Source: Ottowia sp.
Lineage (GTDB): Bacteria > Pseudomonadota > Gammaproteobacteria > Burkholderiales > Burkholderiaceae_C
Direction: 5' to 3'
Length of the DNA: 64,000 nt
Assembly: GCF_016703145.1 (NCBI RefSeq)
Contig: NZ_JADJCO010000005.1
Coordinates: 434,001 to 498,000 of the forward strand
The notes beneath the pieces are model-generated. The model was not told the DNA's origin. It saw nothing but the letters and a program-made list of their open reading frames with translations, and searched no databases. The number at the start of each line of letters is the position of its first letter. The stretch's first letter is position 1. Made by a program: the position numbers and the translations under genes. Shown here in pieces: positions 1 through 11,454 of the stretch.

Positions 1-60
1 GGGCGAGGCGCCGGCCAAGCCCGGAACGAAGAAATAGCGTCCGCCGAGTGGGGAATATCG

Positions 61-217
61 ACTTTCTCAGTCACCATTTGCTACTTTATCAATAGCGTAT
101 GACATAATACTGAGAAGGGTTGCGTACCAATTCTATTCAAAATCAGGGTTGTCGGCGGAAACGGTGGCGGGCTGGCGGTGGGCCTGCCACAATGGCTTGA
201 TCCAGAAGGAGAACGCC
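61..217 (+). promoter_or_regulatory. acnA upstream region
   Basis: This AT-rich leader precedes aconitase. An 8-bp inverted repeat, TTCTCAGT at 64-71 and ACTGAGAA at 109-116, brackets an A/T-rich core holding a possible -10 (CATAAT, 103-108). The -35 candidate (TTGCTA, 78-83) is 19 bp away, longer than ideal. The core also resembles a degraded copy of the dispersed repeat found elsewhere in the window. A Shine-Dalgarno (AAGGAG) lies at 206-211, just before the ATG at 218. Confidence 0.35.
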
Positions 218-3121
<2,904 letters not shown>

Positions 3122-3164
3122 CCGATCACTTCCCTCCCACGACAACTTCCAAGAGCCCTCATCC

Positions 3165-3629
3165 ATGGCCGTCAACTTCACCCTCAATGGCAAGCCGGCA
3201 TCGGCCGATGTCGATCCCTCCACCCCCATCCTCTGGACCCTGCGCGACACGCTGGGCCTGACCGGCACCAAGTTCGGCTGCGGCATGGCCCTGTGCGGCG
3301 CCTGCACGGTGTACCTGAACGGGCAGGCCATCCGCTCGTGCGTCACGCCGATCTCGGCCGCCGAGGGGCAGCAGATCAGCACCATCGAGGCGCAGGCCAC
3401 CGACCGGGTGGGCAAGGCGGTGGAAGACGCCTGGGTGCGCCACGACGTGGCCCAGTGCGGCTACTGCCAGAGCGGCCAGATCATGAGCGCCGCCGCGCTG
3501 CTCAAGTCCAACCGGACCCCGACCGACGCGGACATCGACGGCGCCATGGCCGGCAACATCTGCCGCTGCGGCACCTACGCGCGCATCCGCACGGCCATCC
3601 ACGACGCGGCCAGGTCGCTCGCATCCTGA
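3165..3629 (+). CDS. (2Fe-2S)-binding subunit of a molybdenum hydroxylase (IorA-like)
   Basis: This is the small electron-transfer subunit of a xanthine-oxidase-family enzyme. The 154-residue protein has a plant-type [2Fe-2S] set at C39, C44, C47 and C59. It also has the second cluster set C98, C101, C133 and C135 (CGYCQSG and CRCGTY). Length and motifs match isoquinoline 1-oxidoreductase alpha subunits and other two-subunit aldehyde or N-heterocycle hydroxylases. The large subunit begins 22 bp downstream, so the two are surely co-transcribed. No FAD subunit is present, as is usual for the IorAB type, where electrons pass to a cytochrome or other acceptor. The true substrate cannot be read from sequence. 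Confidence 0.92.
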   Translation: MAVNFTLNGKPASADVDPSTPILWTLRDTLGLTGTKFGCGMALCGACTVYLNGQAIRSCVTPISAAEGQQISTIEAQATDRVGKAVEDAWVRHDVAQCGYCQSGQIMSAAALLKSNRTPTDADIDGAMAGNICRCGTYARIRTAIHDAARSLAS

Positions 3630-3651
3630 TCCGGCGCCAGGAGACACCACC

Positions 3652-5925
3652 ATGCACATCGACGCCGATACGCTCCGCCACCTGCCGCAGGGCCTGCAGA
3701 CACTGATCGAGAACGCCAACCCGCCGCCGCCGGCCTCCACCGAGCCGGGCGCCGGCGTGGGCCGCCGCACCTTCCTCAAGGTGGCGACGGCCTCGGGCTT
3801 CGCGCTGGGCGCTTTCCCGGCGGGCGCGCTGGCGCAAGCCGCCGCCCAGCCCGCCGACGGCCTCAAGCCCACGCAGCAGCCCGCCGCCTTCGTCAGGATC
3901 GACCGTGACGGCACCGTCACCGTCACCGTCAACCGGCTGGACATGGGCCAGGGCGTGCAGACCGGCCTGCCGATGGCGCTGGCCGAAGAGCTGGACGCCG
4001 ACTGGGCCAAGGTACGCAGCGTCCACGGCAATGCCAACCCGGCCTACGTCGATCCGGTGATGGGCTTGCATCTCACCGGCGGTTCGACCGCCATCAAGAA
4101 CTCCTACACGCAGTACCGCGAACTGGGCGCGCGCACCCGCGCCATGCTGGTGGCCGCCGCCGCCCAGCAGTGGGGGGTGGGCGCCGACGCGCTGCGCACC
4201 GAGGCCGGGCAGGTCGTCGGCCCGGGCGGCCGCAAGCTGGGCTATGGCGAGCTGGCCGAGGCGGCCATGAAGCTGCCGGTGCCGCAGACCGTCGCCCTGA
4301 AGGACCCCAGGCAGTTCCGCCTGATCGGCCACGCGACCGGGCGCCTGGACGCGCGCGCCAAGTCCAGCGGCGGGCAGTCCTACGGCATCGACACCCGGCT
4401 GCCCGGCATGCTCACCGCCGTCGCGGCCCGCCCGCCCGTCTTCGGCGGCAAGGTGCAGTCGGTGGACGACAGCGCGGCCAAGGCCATCCGGGGCGTACGC
4501 GCCGTGCTGCGCGTGCCAATCGACCGCGGGGGCGAGGCCGTCGTCGTGGTGGCCGACGGCTACTGGCCCGCCAAGCAGGGCCGCGACGCGCTGAAGGTCG
4601 CGTGGGACACGTCCGCCGTCGGCAAGGTGGACACCGCCGCGCAGCTCGCCCAGTACCGCGAGCTGGCGCGCAAGCCCGGTGCCCTCAAGTACGACGCCGA
4701 CGTCTCCGGGCTGGCCGCCGCGCCCCGCAAGATCAGCGCCGAATACCTTTTCCCCTACCTGGCGCACACGCCGATGGAGCCGCTCAACTGCACCGTCCGC
4801 CTGACGGGCGAGGGCGCGGCCGCCCGGGCCGAGCTGTGGCTGGGCTCCCAGGCCCCCGGCCTGGACACGATGGCCGCCGCGCGCGTGCTGGGGCTGCCGC
4901 CGCAGAACATCGCCATCCACGTGCAGATGGCCGGCGGCGGTTTCGGGCGCCGCGCCATTCCCACCAGCGACTACGTGGTCGAGGCCTGCGGCATCGCCAA
5001 GGCCGCGCGCGCGGCCGGCATCGACGCGCCGGTGCGCATGGTGTGGAGCCGCGAGGACGACGTCAAGGGTGGCTACTACCGCCCCATGCACCTGCACCGC
5101 GCCGAAATCGGCTTCGACGACCAGGGCAAGGTGCTGGCCTGGGACCACGTCATCGTCGGCCAGTCCATCACCAAGGGATCGCCGTTCGAGCGCTTTATGA
5201 TCAAGAACGGCGTCGATGCCACTGCGGTCGAGGGCATGAAGGAACCGTACCCGCTGCCCATGCGCCTGTCGGTGCACCACCCCGAAGACAACGTGCCGGT
5301 GCTGTGGTGGCGCAGCGTGGGCTCCACCCACACCGCGTATGTGATGGAGACGCTGATCGACGAGATCGCCCGCGCCACGAAGCAGGACCCGGTCGAATAC
5401 CGCCTGCGCCTGATCGGCGACAAGCACCCGCGCCACAAGGCCGTGCTGCAGCTCGCGGTCGAGAAGTCAGGCTACGGCAAGCGCCAGCTGCCGGCCGGCC
5501 GCGCCTGGGGCGTGGCGGTGCACGAGTCCTTCAGCTCGGTGGTGGCCTACGTGGTCGAGGCTTCCGTGACCGATGGGGTTCCCAAGCTGCACGCCGTCAC
5601 CGCGGGCGTGCACTGCAACCTCGCCGTCAACCCGCGCAGCGTGCAGGCGCAGGTGGAGGGCGGGGCGCTGATGGGCCTGGGCATGTGCCTGCCCGGCGCT
5701 GCCATCACCCTGAAGGACGGCGTGGTCGAGCAGGGCAACTTCAACGACTACACGGTGGCCCGCCTCACCGACATGCCCGCCATCGCGGTGCACATCGTTC
5801 CCAGTGCCGAGGCGCCCACCGGCATGGGCGAGCCCGGCGTGCCGCCGCTGGCGCCCGCCTTCGCCAACGCGGTGGCGCGCCTGACCGGCAAGGTGCCGCG
5901 CGAACTGCCGTTCAAGCTGGCCTGA
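3652..5925 (+). CDS. molybdopterin-binding large subunit (IorB-like)
   Basis: This is the catalytic subunit of an isoquinoline-oxidoreductase-type molybdenum enzyme, partner of the preceding 2Fe-2S protein. In the 757-residue product, residues 37-63 form a twin-arginine-like leader (GRRTFLK then a hydrophobic, alanine-rich stretch ending ALAQA). This suggests Tat-linked periplasmic export of the folded complex. The molybdopterin domain has the glycine-rich AGGGFGRR motif and the EPGVPPLAPA segment near the C-terminus, where the catalytic Glu of the family lies. Start ATG 3652 follows a GGAG. Substrate is unknown; aldehydes or nitrogen heterocycles are typical. No dedicated XdhC-type maturation factor is seen in the window. 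Confidence 0.92.
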   Translation: MHIDADTLRHLPQGLQTLIENANPPPPASTEPGAGVGRRTFLKVATASGFALGAFPAGALAQAAAQPADGLKPTQQPAAFVRIDRDGTVTVTVNRLDMGQGVQTGLPMALAEELDADWAKVRSVHGNANPAYVDPVMGLHLTGGSTAIKNSYTQYRELGARTRAMLVAAAAQQWGVGADALRTEAGQVVGPGGRKLGYGELAEAAMKLPVPQTVALKDPRQFRLIGHATGRLDARAKSSGGQSYGIDTRLPGMLTAVAARPPVFGGKVQSVDDSAAKAIRGVRAVLRVPIDRGGEAVVVVADGYWPAKQGRDALKVAWDTSAVGKVDTAAQLAQYRELARKPGALKYDADVSGLAAAPRKISAEYLFPYLAHTPMEPLNCTVRLTGEGAAARAELWLGSQAPGLDTMAAARVLGLPPQNIAIHVQMAGGGFGRRAIPTSDYVVEACGIAKAARAAGIDAPVRMVWSREDDVKGGYYRPMHLHRAEIGFDDQGKVLAWDHVIVGQSITKGSPFERFMIKNGVDATAVEGMKEPYPLPMRLSVHHPEDNVPVLWWRSVGSTHTAYVMETLIDEIARATKQDPVEYRLRLIGDKHPRHKAVLQLAVEKSGYGKRQLPAGRAWGVAVHESFSSVVAYVVEASVTDGVPKLHAVTAGVHCNLAVNPRSVQAQVEGGALMGLGMCLPGAAITLKDGVVEQGNFNDYTVARLTDMPAIAVHIVPSAEAPTGMGEPGVPPLAPAFANAVARLTGKVPRELPFKLA

Positions 5926-5960
5926 CGTCCCGGCCGCGTGGCGCGGCAGGCGCCGGTCAG

Positions 5961-6020
5961 CTTCTAATTTGATAGCTGCTGATACAGAAACCACGCGGGC
6001 CAATGCCGTATTTGGCTTGA
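5961..6020 (+). repeat. dispersed repeat copy B
   Basis: This intergenic copy lies between the Mo-enzyme and the FAD monooxygenase. The recognisable blocks are ATTTGATAGCTGCT and CCACGCGGGC, followed by a TTGGCTTGA tail. Orientation is the same as copy A. Confidence 0.65.
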
Positions 6021-6072
6021 AAACGCGCATGTGGGGCCGGCGCATATGGGCGGGCCTCGGCGCGACGGCACA

Positions 6073-7278
6073 ATGCCGGCCATGGTGACCCCACAGTTAT
6101 TGATCGCCGGCGGCGGCATGGGCGGCCTGGCGGCGGCGCTCGCCGTCGCGCGCGCTGGCTGGGCGGTGCGCCTGTACGAGCGCGCGCCCGCGTTCACCGA
6201 GGTCGGCGCCGGCATCCAGCTCGGCCCCAACGCCACCCGCATCCTGCACGGCTGGGGGTTGGAGGACGGCCTGCGCGCCGTGGCCGCGTTCCCTGACCGG
6301 CTGCAGGTGCGCTGCGCCCTCAGCGGCGCTGAACTGGGCGTGCTGCCGCTGGGCGCGCGCGCGCTGCAGCGCTACGGCGCGCCGTACGCCACCGTCCACC
6401 GCGCCGACCTGCACGCGCTGCTGCGCCGCGCCGCCGAGGAGCAGGCCGGCGTGCACATCGGGCTGGACCAGGGCCTGGACGCCTTCGCCGACGACGGCCA
6501 AGCGGTGCGCCTGAAGACCGCGCGTGGCCTGGAGGTGGAGGGCGACGCGCTGCTGGGCGCCGACGGCCTGTGGAGCCGCGTGCGCCAGCAACTGCTGAGC
6601 GACGGCCCGCCGCGCGCCACCGGCCACCTGGCCTACCGCGCCATGCTGCGGACGGCGGCGCTGCCGCCGGCCCTGCGCGGCCCACAGGTCACCGCGTGGC
6701 TCGGCCCGCGCCTGCACGTGGTGCAGTACCCGGTGCGGCGCGGCGAGGCCATGAACGTGGTCGCCATCGTGCACGGCGCGGTGGCCGGCGAGGCGCAGGA
6801 CTGGGACCACGAAGCCCACGCCGCCGGGCTGCGGCACGCCCTGGGCGCCGTCTGCGCGCCGCTGCGCGAGCTGGTCGATGCCGCGCCCCGGGCCACGCTG
6901 AACGCGCACGCCTGGCGCCTGTGGGCGCTGGCCGACCGCCCCGCCGTCAGCGGCCCCCACCAGATGGCGCGCGGCCTGGTGGCGCTGGCGGGCGACGCCG
7001 CGCACCCCATGCGGCCGTACCTGGCCCAGGGCGCCGGCATGGCGATCGAGGATGCCGCCGCGCTGGCCCACGCGCTGGCCATGGACGCCGTGGACGTGCC
7101 CACGCGCCTGCAGCGCTACGCCCTGGCGCGCTGGCAGCGCTGCGCGCGCGTGCAGGCGCGCTCGGTGCGCAACGGGCGGGTCTTCCACGCCATCGGGCTG
7201 GTGCGCCTGGGGCGCGACATGTCGATCCGGCTGCTGGGCGACAAGGTGCTGGACGTGCCTTGGCTGTACCGCGCCTAG
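6073..7278 (+). CDS. FAD-dependent aromatic-ring monooxygenase (salicylate hydroxylase-like)
   Basis: This is a class A flavoprotein monooxygenase that probably hydroxylates an aromatic acid using NAD(P)H. The N-terminal Rossmann motif GGGMGGLAAALA is followed by the acidic ribose-binding residue in VRLYERAPAF. The mid-protein LLGADGLWSRVR is the DG motif. LAGDAAHPMRPYLAQGAG is the GD motif that contacts FAD ribityl and closes the site. The likely start is ATG 6073 or ATG 6082; the upstream in-frame ATG at 6031 overlaps the repeat-rich leader. The protein (about 400 residues) resembles salicylate and 3-hydroxybenzoate 6-hydroxylases, but substrate is unassigned. It stands alone between a repeat and a hairpin element. 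Confidence 0.85.
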   Translation: MPAMVTPQLLIAGGGMGGLAAALAVARAGWAVRLYERAPAFTEVGAGIQLGPNATRILHGWGLEDGLRAVAAFPDRLQVRCALSGAELGVLPLGARALQRYGAPYATVHRADLHALLRRAAEEQAGVHIGLDQGLDAFADDGQAVRLKTARGLEVEGDALLGADGLWSRVRQQLLSDGPPRATGHLAYRAMLRTAALPPALRGPQVTAWLGPRLHVVQYPVRRGEAMNVVAIVHGAVAGEAQDWDHEAHAAGLRHALGAVCAPLRELVDAAPRATLNAHAWRLWALADRPAVSGPHQMARGLVALAGDAAHPMRPYLAQGAGMAIEDAAALAHALAMDAVDVPTRLQRYALARWQRCARVQARSVRNGRVFHAIGLVRLGRDMSIRLLGDKVLDVPWLYRA

Positions 7279-7437
7279 TACGCCGGCACGGAGATATCGG
7301 AACACAATGAAACCGATGGATTTGCGTTCAGGGCAAGGCACGAACCGCGGCGATACCGGGCGGTATCGCGAGGATTTGCAACGCCGCCCTGGGCGCAAAG
7401 ACGCGGTTTCATGTTTCGATATCTCCGTGCCGGCGTA
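7279..7437. mobile_element. 159-bp palindromic MITE-like hairpin element
   Basis: The left end (TACGCCGGCACGGAGATATC, from 7279) reappears inverted at the right end, finishing at 7437. The symmetry continues inward through ATGAAACCG and TTTGCG blocks on both arms to a centre GCGATACC/GGTATCGC around 7355-7375. The whole segment could fold into one long imperfect hairpin. It starts directly after the stop codon of the FAD monooxygenase. It has no transposase and no convincing gene, and its open frames are artefacts of the palindrome. It could be a non-autonomous transposon or a large REP/terminator-like element. Confidence 0.75.
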
Positions 7438-7639
7438 CACGTGCCGTCAAATTCGGATGCTGCTTCGTGATCAGGAGCACCAGTCGCAGATACGCCTTGA
7501 CAGATAAGCCAATGGGCACAAGTCCAAGACCTGTTGCCCGGCAGGGCCGAACACGTCGGTGCCCCCCGCCAGGGACACACGCAACGACAAGGCAGCCGCT
7601 GCGCTCCTTCCATGCATCTGGCTGCTGCTGTCGCATGGC
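7438..7639. other. no gene seen
   Basis: About 200 bp lie between the hairpin element and the hydrolase relic. Frames on both strands are open by composition only. I see no recognisable domain, start signal or repeat. Confidence 0.5.
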
Positions 7640-7872
7640 TCATTTGATGAGCAGGCCTTGGAGTTCTCGGTGCCTGAGGAATCCCAGAAGCAATGCGTTG
7701 ACCTGATCCACGCTCTCTTCCGCCGCGCTGTGGCCCACGCCGGGCAGCAGCACCTTGTTCCGCAGTCCGGGCAGATAGCTGTCAAGCTGGTCGTAGCGAC
7801 CTCGGAATTCGATCGGTTCGAGCGAAGGGTCGGCAGCACCGCCGATGAACATGCTCGGCTGGCGGATCCTTC
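7640..7872 (-). pseudogene. C-terminal fragment of a duplicated alpha/beta hydrolase
   Basis: The reverse-strand translation contains RQPSMF(I)GGAADPSLEP, the YDQLD-YLPGLR-KVLLPGVGH segment and AAEES-DQVNALLL. This is almost the same as the last ~75 residues of the intact hydrolase at 14101-15144. Nucleotide identity by eye is about 90 percent. The match stops abruptly near 7872, where unrelated sequence leads into the dioxygenase gene. The fragment keeps the catalytic His but lacks the nucleophile domain, so it cannot be a working enzyme. Confidence 0.85.
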
Positions 7873-7888
7873 TCGTGGAGAGCAAAGC

Positions 7889-8971
7889 TCAATGCGCGAG
7901 CTCGGCCTTGATTTCAGACGTGTCGAACACCGGGGGACGCGGGTGCCGCTGCCAGGCCGTCATGTCGGCGTTGCGATCTGCGAAGGGCGCCGGCAAGCGG
8001 CTAAAGCCCGGCGTCCGCAACCACAGTCGCAGCAGATGCCGCTTGCGCTCGACCTCGGGCCAGTCCTCATAGTCGCCGCGTGAATGCAGCACCACGTAGT
8101 TGTTCAGGAACTGCATGTCGCCGGGCTCGAAGGACATGTCCATATAAAACGCCGGATCGTTGCACAGCGAGTCCATCAGATCGAGCGCCTCCACCTGCGC
8201 CGGGCTCAGGCGTGGCACCTCCGCGAAACGTTGTGCGGATTCGATGTACGTGCGGTTGTAGCGAATGAACAACCGACCATCCAGATGGTTGAAGCATGGC
8301 GTCACGTAATACGGCTTCTGGCCGGGGTTTTCCTCACCGCGGCGGTCCACACAAAAGGGTTCACACATCACCGCCCACAGGTCGGGACGCCGGATCAAGA
8401 ACTCGTTGTGGATCGCGGCGGAACTGACGATGCGGGAGGCGCCGCCCGACTTCGCTTTCCGCAGGCACAACAAGCCGACGACGTCGGTGGAGTCGTTGTG
8501 GAAGGGAAGATGCAGTCTCGTGTGGTACCCACGCGCGCGCATCTCGGTTTTCAGGTTCGCGCCCAGATCCCGCACGTGGCCGAGCATGTCGCCCTGGGCA
8601 TTCTGCGCAAAGGCCTGGCCGAGATGCGCTCCGATACCCCAGTAGATGGTTGCAGCGTCCGCCTTCGAATAGCGGCCGACGGGCAGGCCGCGAAGCAGGA
8701 CGAACCCGCGCCCGTCTTCCAGTTGATGCAGGACGGCACTCATCTTCCTGGCAAGGCCGGGCATGACGAAGTCATTCCTGGAAAGCCCGGGAATGCCGAG
8801 GGCCCGCGACTTGACGAACGCGAGGGCCGATTCGAGCTCGGCAATGTCGTCCGCATCGAGATGAATGACCCAGTCGCCGCGATCGGAGAGATCCTCGCCT
8901 TTCCAGGCGGAAGGGTGCAGGTAGGGTCGCGTAGACGAACCAGAGGCGGTTGTTCCAGGGGTGGCCATCAT
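7889..8971 (-). CDS. TauD/TfdA-family Fe(II)/2-oxoglutarate dioxygenase (first paralogue)
   Basis: This is a predicted non-haem iron, 2-oxoglutarate-dependent oxygenase of 360 residues. The facial triad appears as H158-x-D160 in PFHND and a distal H297 in VVLHSRGDYED. Arginines in RHLLRLWLR (residues 311-319) could bind the 2-oxoglutarate carboxylate. It is clearly paralogous to the gene at 10340-11395 (shared AQNAQGD-LGHV, RFAEVPRLS and PRPP-FD blocks and the same AELAH C-terminus). An oxidoreductase relic and a Bug binding protein lie between the paralogues. Substrate unknown; the family acts on sulfonates, phenoxyacids and amino-acid derivatives. Confidence 0.85.
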   Translation of the reverse strand: MMATPGTTASGSSTRPYLHPSAWKGEDLSDRGDWVIHLDADDIAELESALAFVKSRALGIPGLSRNDFVMPGLARKMSAVLHQLEDGRGFVLLRGLPVGRYSKADAATIYWGIGAHLGQAFAQNAQGDMLGHVRDLGANLKTEMRARGYHTRLHLPFHNDSTDVVGLLCLRKAKSGGASRIVSSAAIHNEFLIRRPDLWAVMCEPFCVDRRGEENPGQKPYYVTPCFNHLDGRLFIRYNRTYIESAQRFAEVPRLSPAQVEALDLMDSLCNDPAFYMDMSFEPGDMQFLNNYVVLHSRGDYEDWPEVERKRHLLRLWLRTPGFSRLPAPFADRNADMTAWQRHPRPPVFDTSEIKAELAH

Positions 8972-8975
8972 GTTG

Positions 8976-9171
8976 TCACGTACCTTGCAAGGCCACGTCC
9001 ATGTTCGGATTGATCAGGTGTTTCTCGCCAGCAGCACGCTTGGCATAGGCAGCCATCACATCAGGCGCTGGGACCGGGGTCGCGAGGCTCAACAGTGAAA
9101 AGCTCCAGCTTGCTGCGCGGGTGGACCAGTGAGCGCAATTGAAGACCCGCGCGTGCGGTGGAGGTAGCCAT
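8976..9171 (-). pseudogene. internally deleted Zn-type/quinone oxidoreductase relic
   Basis: From ATG 9171 the reverse strand reads MATSTARAGLQLRSLV and then SKLELFTVE. This resembles the N-terminus of MDR-superfamily quinone/alcohol dehydrogenases (LQLRSLVKP..ELELSLVEVP type). The frame stops after ~36 codons. A second frame then gives DVMAAYAKRAAGEKHLINPN, like the C-terminus of the same family, ending at 8976. The ~250-residue catalytic and NAD(P)-binding core is missing. I infer a large internal deletion of a gene that once sat upstream of the dioxygenase. Confidence 0.65.
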
Positions 9172-9216
9172 ACTTTTCCTTCATGTGCAGTTGGAACTTC
9201 AGCGCTTCACCGTCCA

Positions 9217-10245
9217 TCAATCGGCTCGGATGGAAAACTTCTGGACGATCTTGGCGTTGCGCTCGAAGGCCTCGGTGAAGGCCTGCTTCTGTTCGGCCAG
9301 ATTGGCGGGCGCCGAAAACTCATAGCCTTGGCCTGCCAGTTGTTGGCGCGCGCGCGAGGACGCGAAGGCCTTGACGACCTCCTCATGGATACGCTGCGTC
9401 AACGGCGCGGGTGTTGCCGACGAGATCCATAGCCCTTGCCAGCCAGGCAGCGCCAATTCGGGCAAGCCTTTCTCAGCGAGGCTGGGCACGCCGGGCAGGA
9501 GATCGGGCAACGCCGGCCCCAGAACGGCGTACGCGCGGAGCTTGCCGCTCTGGATGTGACGGACAACATTGGGCAGCGCCTCGAATGCGAGGGGCACGTG
9601 TCCGGCCAGCAGATCGGCCACGGCTGGGGCCGATCCCTTGTAGGGCACATGCTGGAGGTCCACCCCCGCGCGCTGATTGAAGGCGACGGCAGCGTAGTGC
9701 GCGCGCGTGCCCGTGCTGTACGACGCCACGCTGTACTTCCCCGGATGAGCCTTCAGCACACCGACCAGTTCATCGTAGCTCCTGGCCGGGAAGGCCGCGT
9801 TGCCGACCAGCACCAGCGGCATGCGAACCATGTCGGCCACCTGCACGAAATCTTTCATAGGGTCGTAGGGCAGCTTCACCACATGCGGCACCTCCACGAG
9901 GATGGAGCTCGTGATGACCAGCATCGTGTGTCCGTCGGCAGGCGCCGACAGTACGGCGCGACAGCCAATGACGCCGCTTCCTCCGGGCATGTTCTCCACG
10001 ATCACGGGCTGCTTCAGGTTGGCGCTCATCGGCTCCGCCAGAAGACGGGCGATCCCGTCGGAGACGCCGCCGGCTGGTGCTGGCACGATCAACCGCACGG
10101 TCTTCGAGGGCCAGGGCGCTGCATCCGCGGACCAAGCGCGCGAAGCGGTCAACGCCATCGCGGCGGCACCGGCCGCCAGCACCTTGCGGCGCGAGAGATC
10201 CGTGCCTGCTCCGGTGGCATGGGATTCGAGTTCAAGTTTCGGCAT
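9217..10245 (-). CDS. Bug-family tripartite tricarboxylate transporter substrate-binding protein
   Basis: This periplasmic solute-binding protein belongs to the Bug/TctC family, abundant in Burkholderiales. The start ATG 10245 gives a leader with SRRKVLAAGAAAMAL, which is twin-arginine-like, then a signal cleavage region near RAWSADA. Hallmarks include VRLIVPAPAGGVSDGIAR, VENMPGGSG and ADGHTML early, and YKGSAPAVADLLAGHV in the second lobe. The length (~342 residues) is complete. No membrane TctA/TctB subunits are nearby, which is typical of orphan Bug proteins. Its position between two paralogous dioxygenases suggests capture of their substrate or a precursor; this is inference. Confidence 0.88.
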   Translation of the reverse strand: MPKLELESHATGAGTDLSRRKVLAAGAAAMALTASRAWSADAAPWPSKTVRLIVPAPAGGVSDGIARLLAEPMSANLKQPVIVENMPGGSGVIGCRAVLSAPADGHTMLVITSSILVEVPHVVKLPYDPMKDFVQVADMVRMPLVLVGNAAFPARSYDELVGVLKAHPGKYSVASYSTGTRAHYAAVAFNQRAGVDLQHVPYKGSAPAVADLLAGHVPLAFEALPNVVRHIQSGKLRAYAVLGPALPDLLPGVPSLAEKGLPELALPGWQGLWISSATPAPLTQRIHEEVVKAFASSRARQQLAGQGYEFSAPANLAEQKQAFTEAFERNAKIVQKFSIRAD

Positions 10246-10339
10246 GGTCTTCCGTTCTCCAATCAAGTTGCCATCGGCAATGCCACGGCGCGAGGGACGG
10301 CGCCCATGGCTTTCCGACTCATGGCTTCGGATGAAAAGG

Positions 10340-11395
10340 CTAGTGAGCCAGCTCCGCCTGCACCGCCGAAACGTCGAAGATCGGCGGCCGTGGATTCTTC
10401 TGCCAGGCGACCGTGTCTTCGTAGCGGTGCATGTATGACGGCGGCAGTTGTTTGAAGAATCCAGTGTTCAGCCACAAGCGCAGAAGATGGCGCCGCAGGT
10501 GGGGAGCCGGGTCGTCTTCGTAGTCGGTGCGCGAATGCAGCGTGGTGTAGTTGCTGATGAACTGCATGTCGCCGCGCGCCAACTCCATCGACAGGTGCAT
10601 CGCCTCGTCGTTGCACAGGCGATCCATCCAATCGAGCAACTCGACCTGCGCGCCACTCAGTCGCGGCACCTCGGCAAAACGCTGCGACGACTCGATGTAG
10701 GCCCGGTTGTAGCGACCGAACAGATGGCCGCCGGCGCGGGCAAACAGCGGACCGGGATAGTAGGGTGCCTTGCCGTCGGGCGCCTCGCCGCGGCGGTCAA
10801 TGAAGAAGTCCTCGTAGGCCAGGCGCAGCAGATCCGGGCGCTGCTTGAGCAACTCGTTGTGGATCGCCGTGGAACTGACGATGCGGGACGTGCCACCTGC
10901 CCGGGCCGGACGAATGCACAACAGGCCGACGATGTCCATGAGGTCGTTGTGGTAAGGCAGACTCTGGCGAGTCTGATAGCCGCGCGCGCGCGGATCGGTC
11001 CGATAGTCCGCGCCCAGGTTCGTGACATGGCCCAGCACATCGCCCTGTGCGTTCTGCGCAGCGCCTTGCCCTAGGTAGGCGCCGATGCACCAATAGGCCA
11101 GCGCCGCGTCCTCCAGCGCATAGCGGTCGATGTCGAAGCCGCGCAGCAGGACGAAGCCGCGCCCCTGCAGGATCTCCTGTTTCGCGGCCTGCAGCTTGGC
11201 GCCCAGCGGCCCGAGGTCCACGTTCGAACGGCGCAGCCCCGGAATGCCGAGGCCGGCCGATCGTGCACCGCATACCGCGCGATGCAGCGCTTCGTTGTCC
11301 TGCGAGTCCAGCCTCACGATCCATTCGCTGGACTGGCTCATGGTGTCGCCTCGCCAGGCGCTGGCATGTTCGTAGGGGCGATCACTGAAGGTCAT
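10340..11395 (-). CDS. TauD/TfdA-family Fe(II)/2-oxoglutarate dioxygenase (second paralogue)
   Basis: This is a predicted 2-oxoglutarate-dependent oxygenase of 351 residues. ATG 11395 was chosen because AGGAGACACC precedes it; the in-frame start at 11491 would run through the shared promoter. The iron ligands are visible in the PYHNDL motif (His-x-Asp) and the distal TLHSRTDYED, followed by RHLLRLWLN for 2-oxoglutarate. It closely parallels the product of 7889-8971. It is divergent from the AraC-type gene at 11504, with phased hexamers between them, so it is the obvious target of that regulator. The substrate cannot be read from sequence. Confidence 0.86.
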   Translation of the reverse strand: MTFSDRPYEHASAWRGDTMSQSSEWIVRLDSQDNEALHRAVCGARSAGLGIPGLRRSNVDLGPLGAKLQAAKQEILQGRGFVLLRGFDIDRYALEDAALAYWCIGAYLGQGAAQNAQGDVLGHVTNLGADYRTDPRARGYQTRQSLPYHNDLMDIVGLLCIRPARAGGTSRIVSSTAIHNELLKQRPDLLRLAYEDFFIDRRGEAPDGKAPYYPGPLFARAGGHLFGRYNRAYIESSQRFAEVPRLSGAQVELLDWMDRLCNDEAMHLSMELARGDMQFISNYTTLHSRTDYEDDPAPHLRRHLLRLWLNTGFFKQLPPSYMHRYEDTVAWQKNPRPPIFDVSAVQAELAH

Positions 11396-11454
11396 GGTGT
11401 CTCCTGGTTTGCTTGTGAACGGGTTCAAGCATAGGGATTGCGCCATCGCGCAAT

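Noticed and set aside
149..217. Upstream in-frame start for aconitase
   Set aside because: It adds 23 residues unlike AcnA N-termini. ATG 218 has a good ribosome site and matches family starts.
3502..5436. Long reverse-strand open frame opposite the molybdopterin subunit
   Set aside because: It is rich in His/Arg/Gly/Ala with no domain, and mirrors the codon bias of the real gene. It is a GC-driven shadow.
7275..7643. Reading frames across the 159-bp hairpin element
   Set aside because: They exist because the palindrome is open on both strands; no domain, start signal or similarity is visible.
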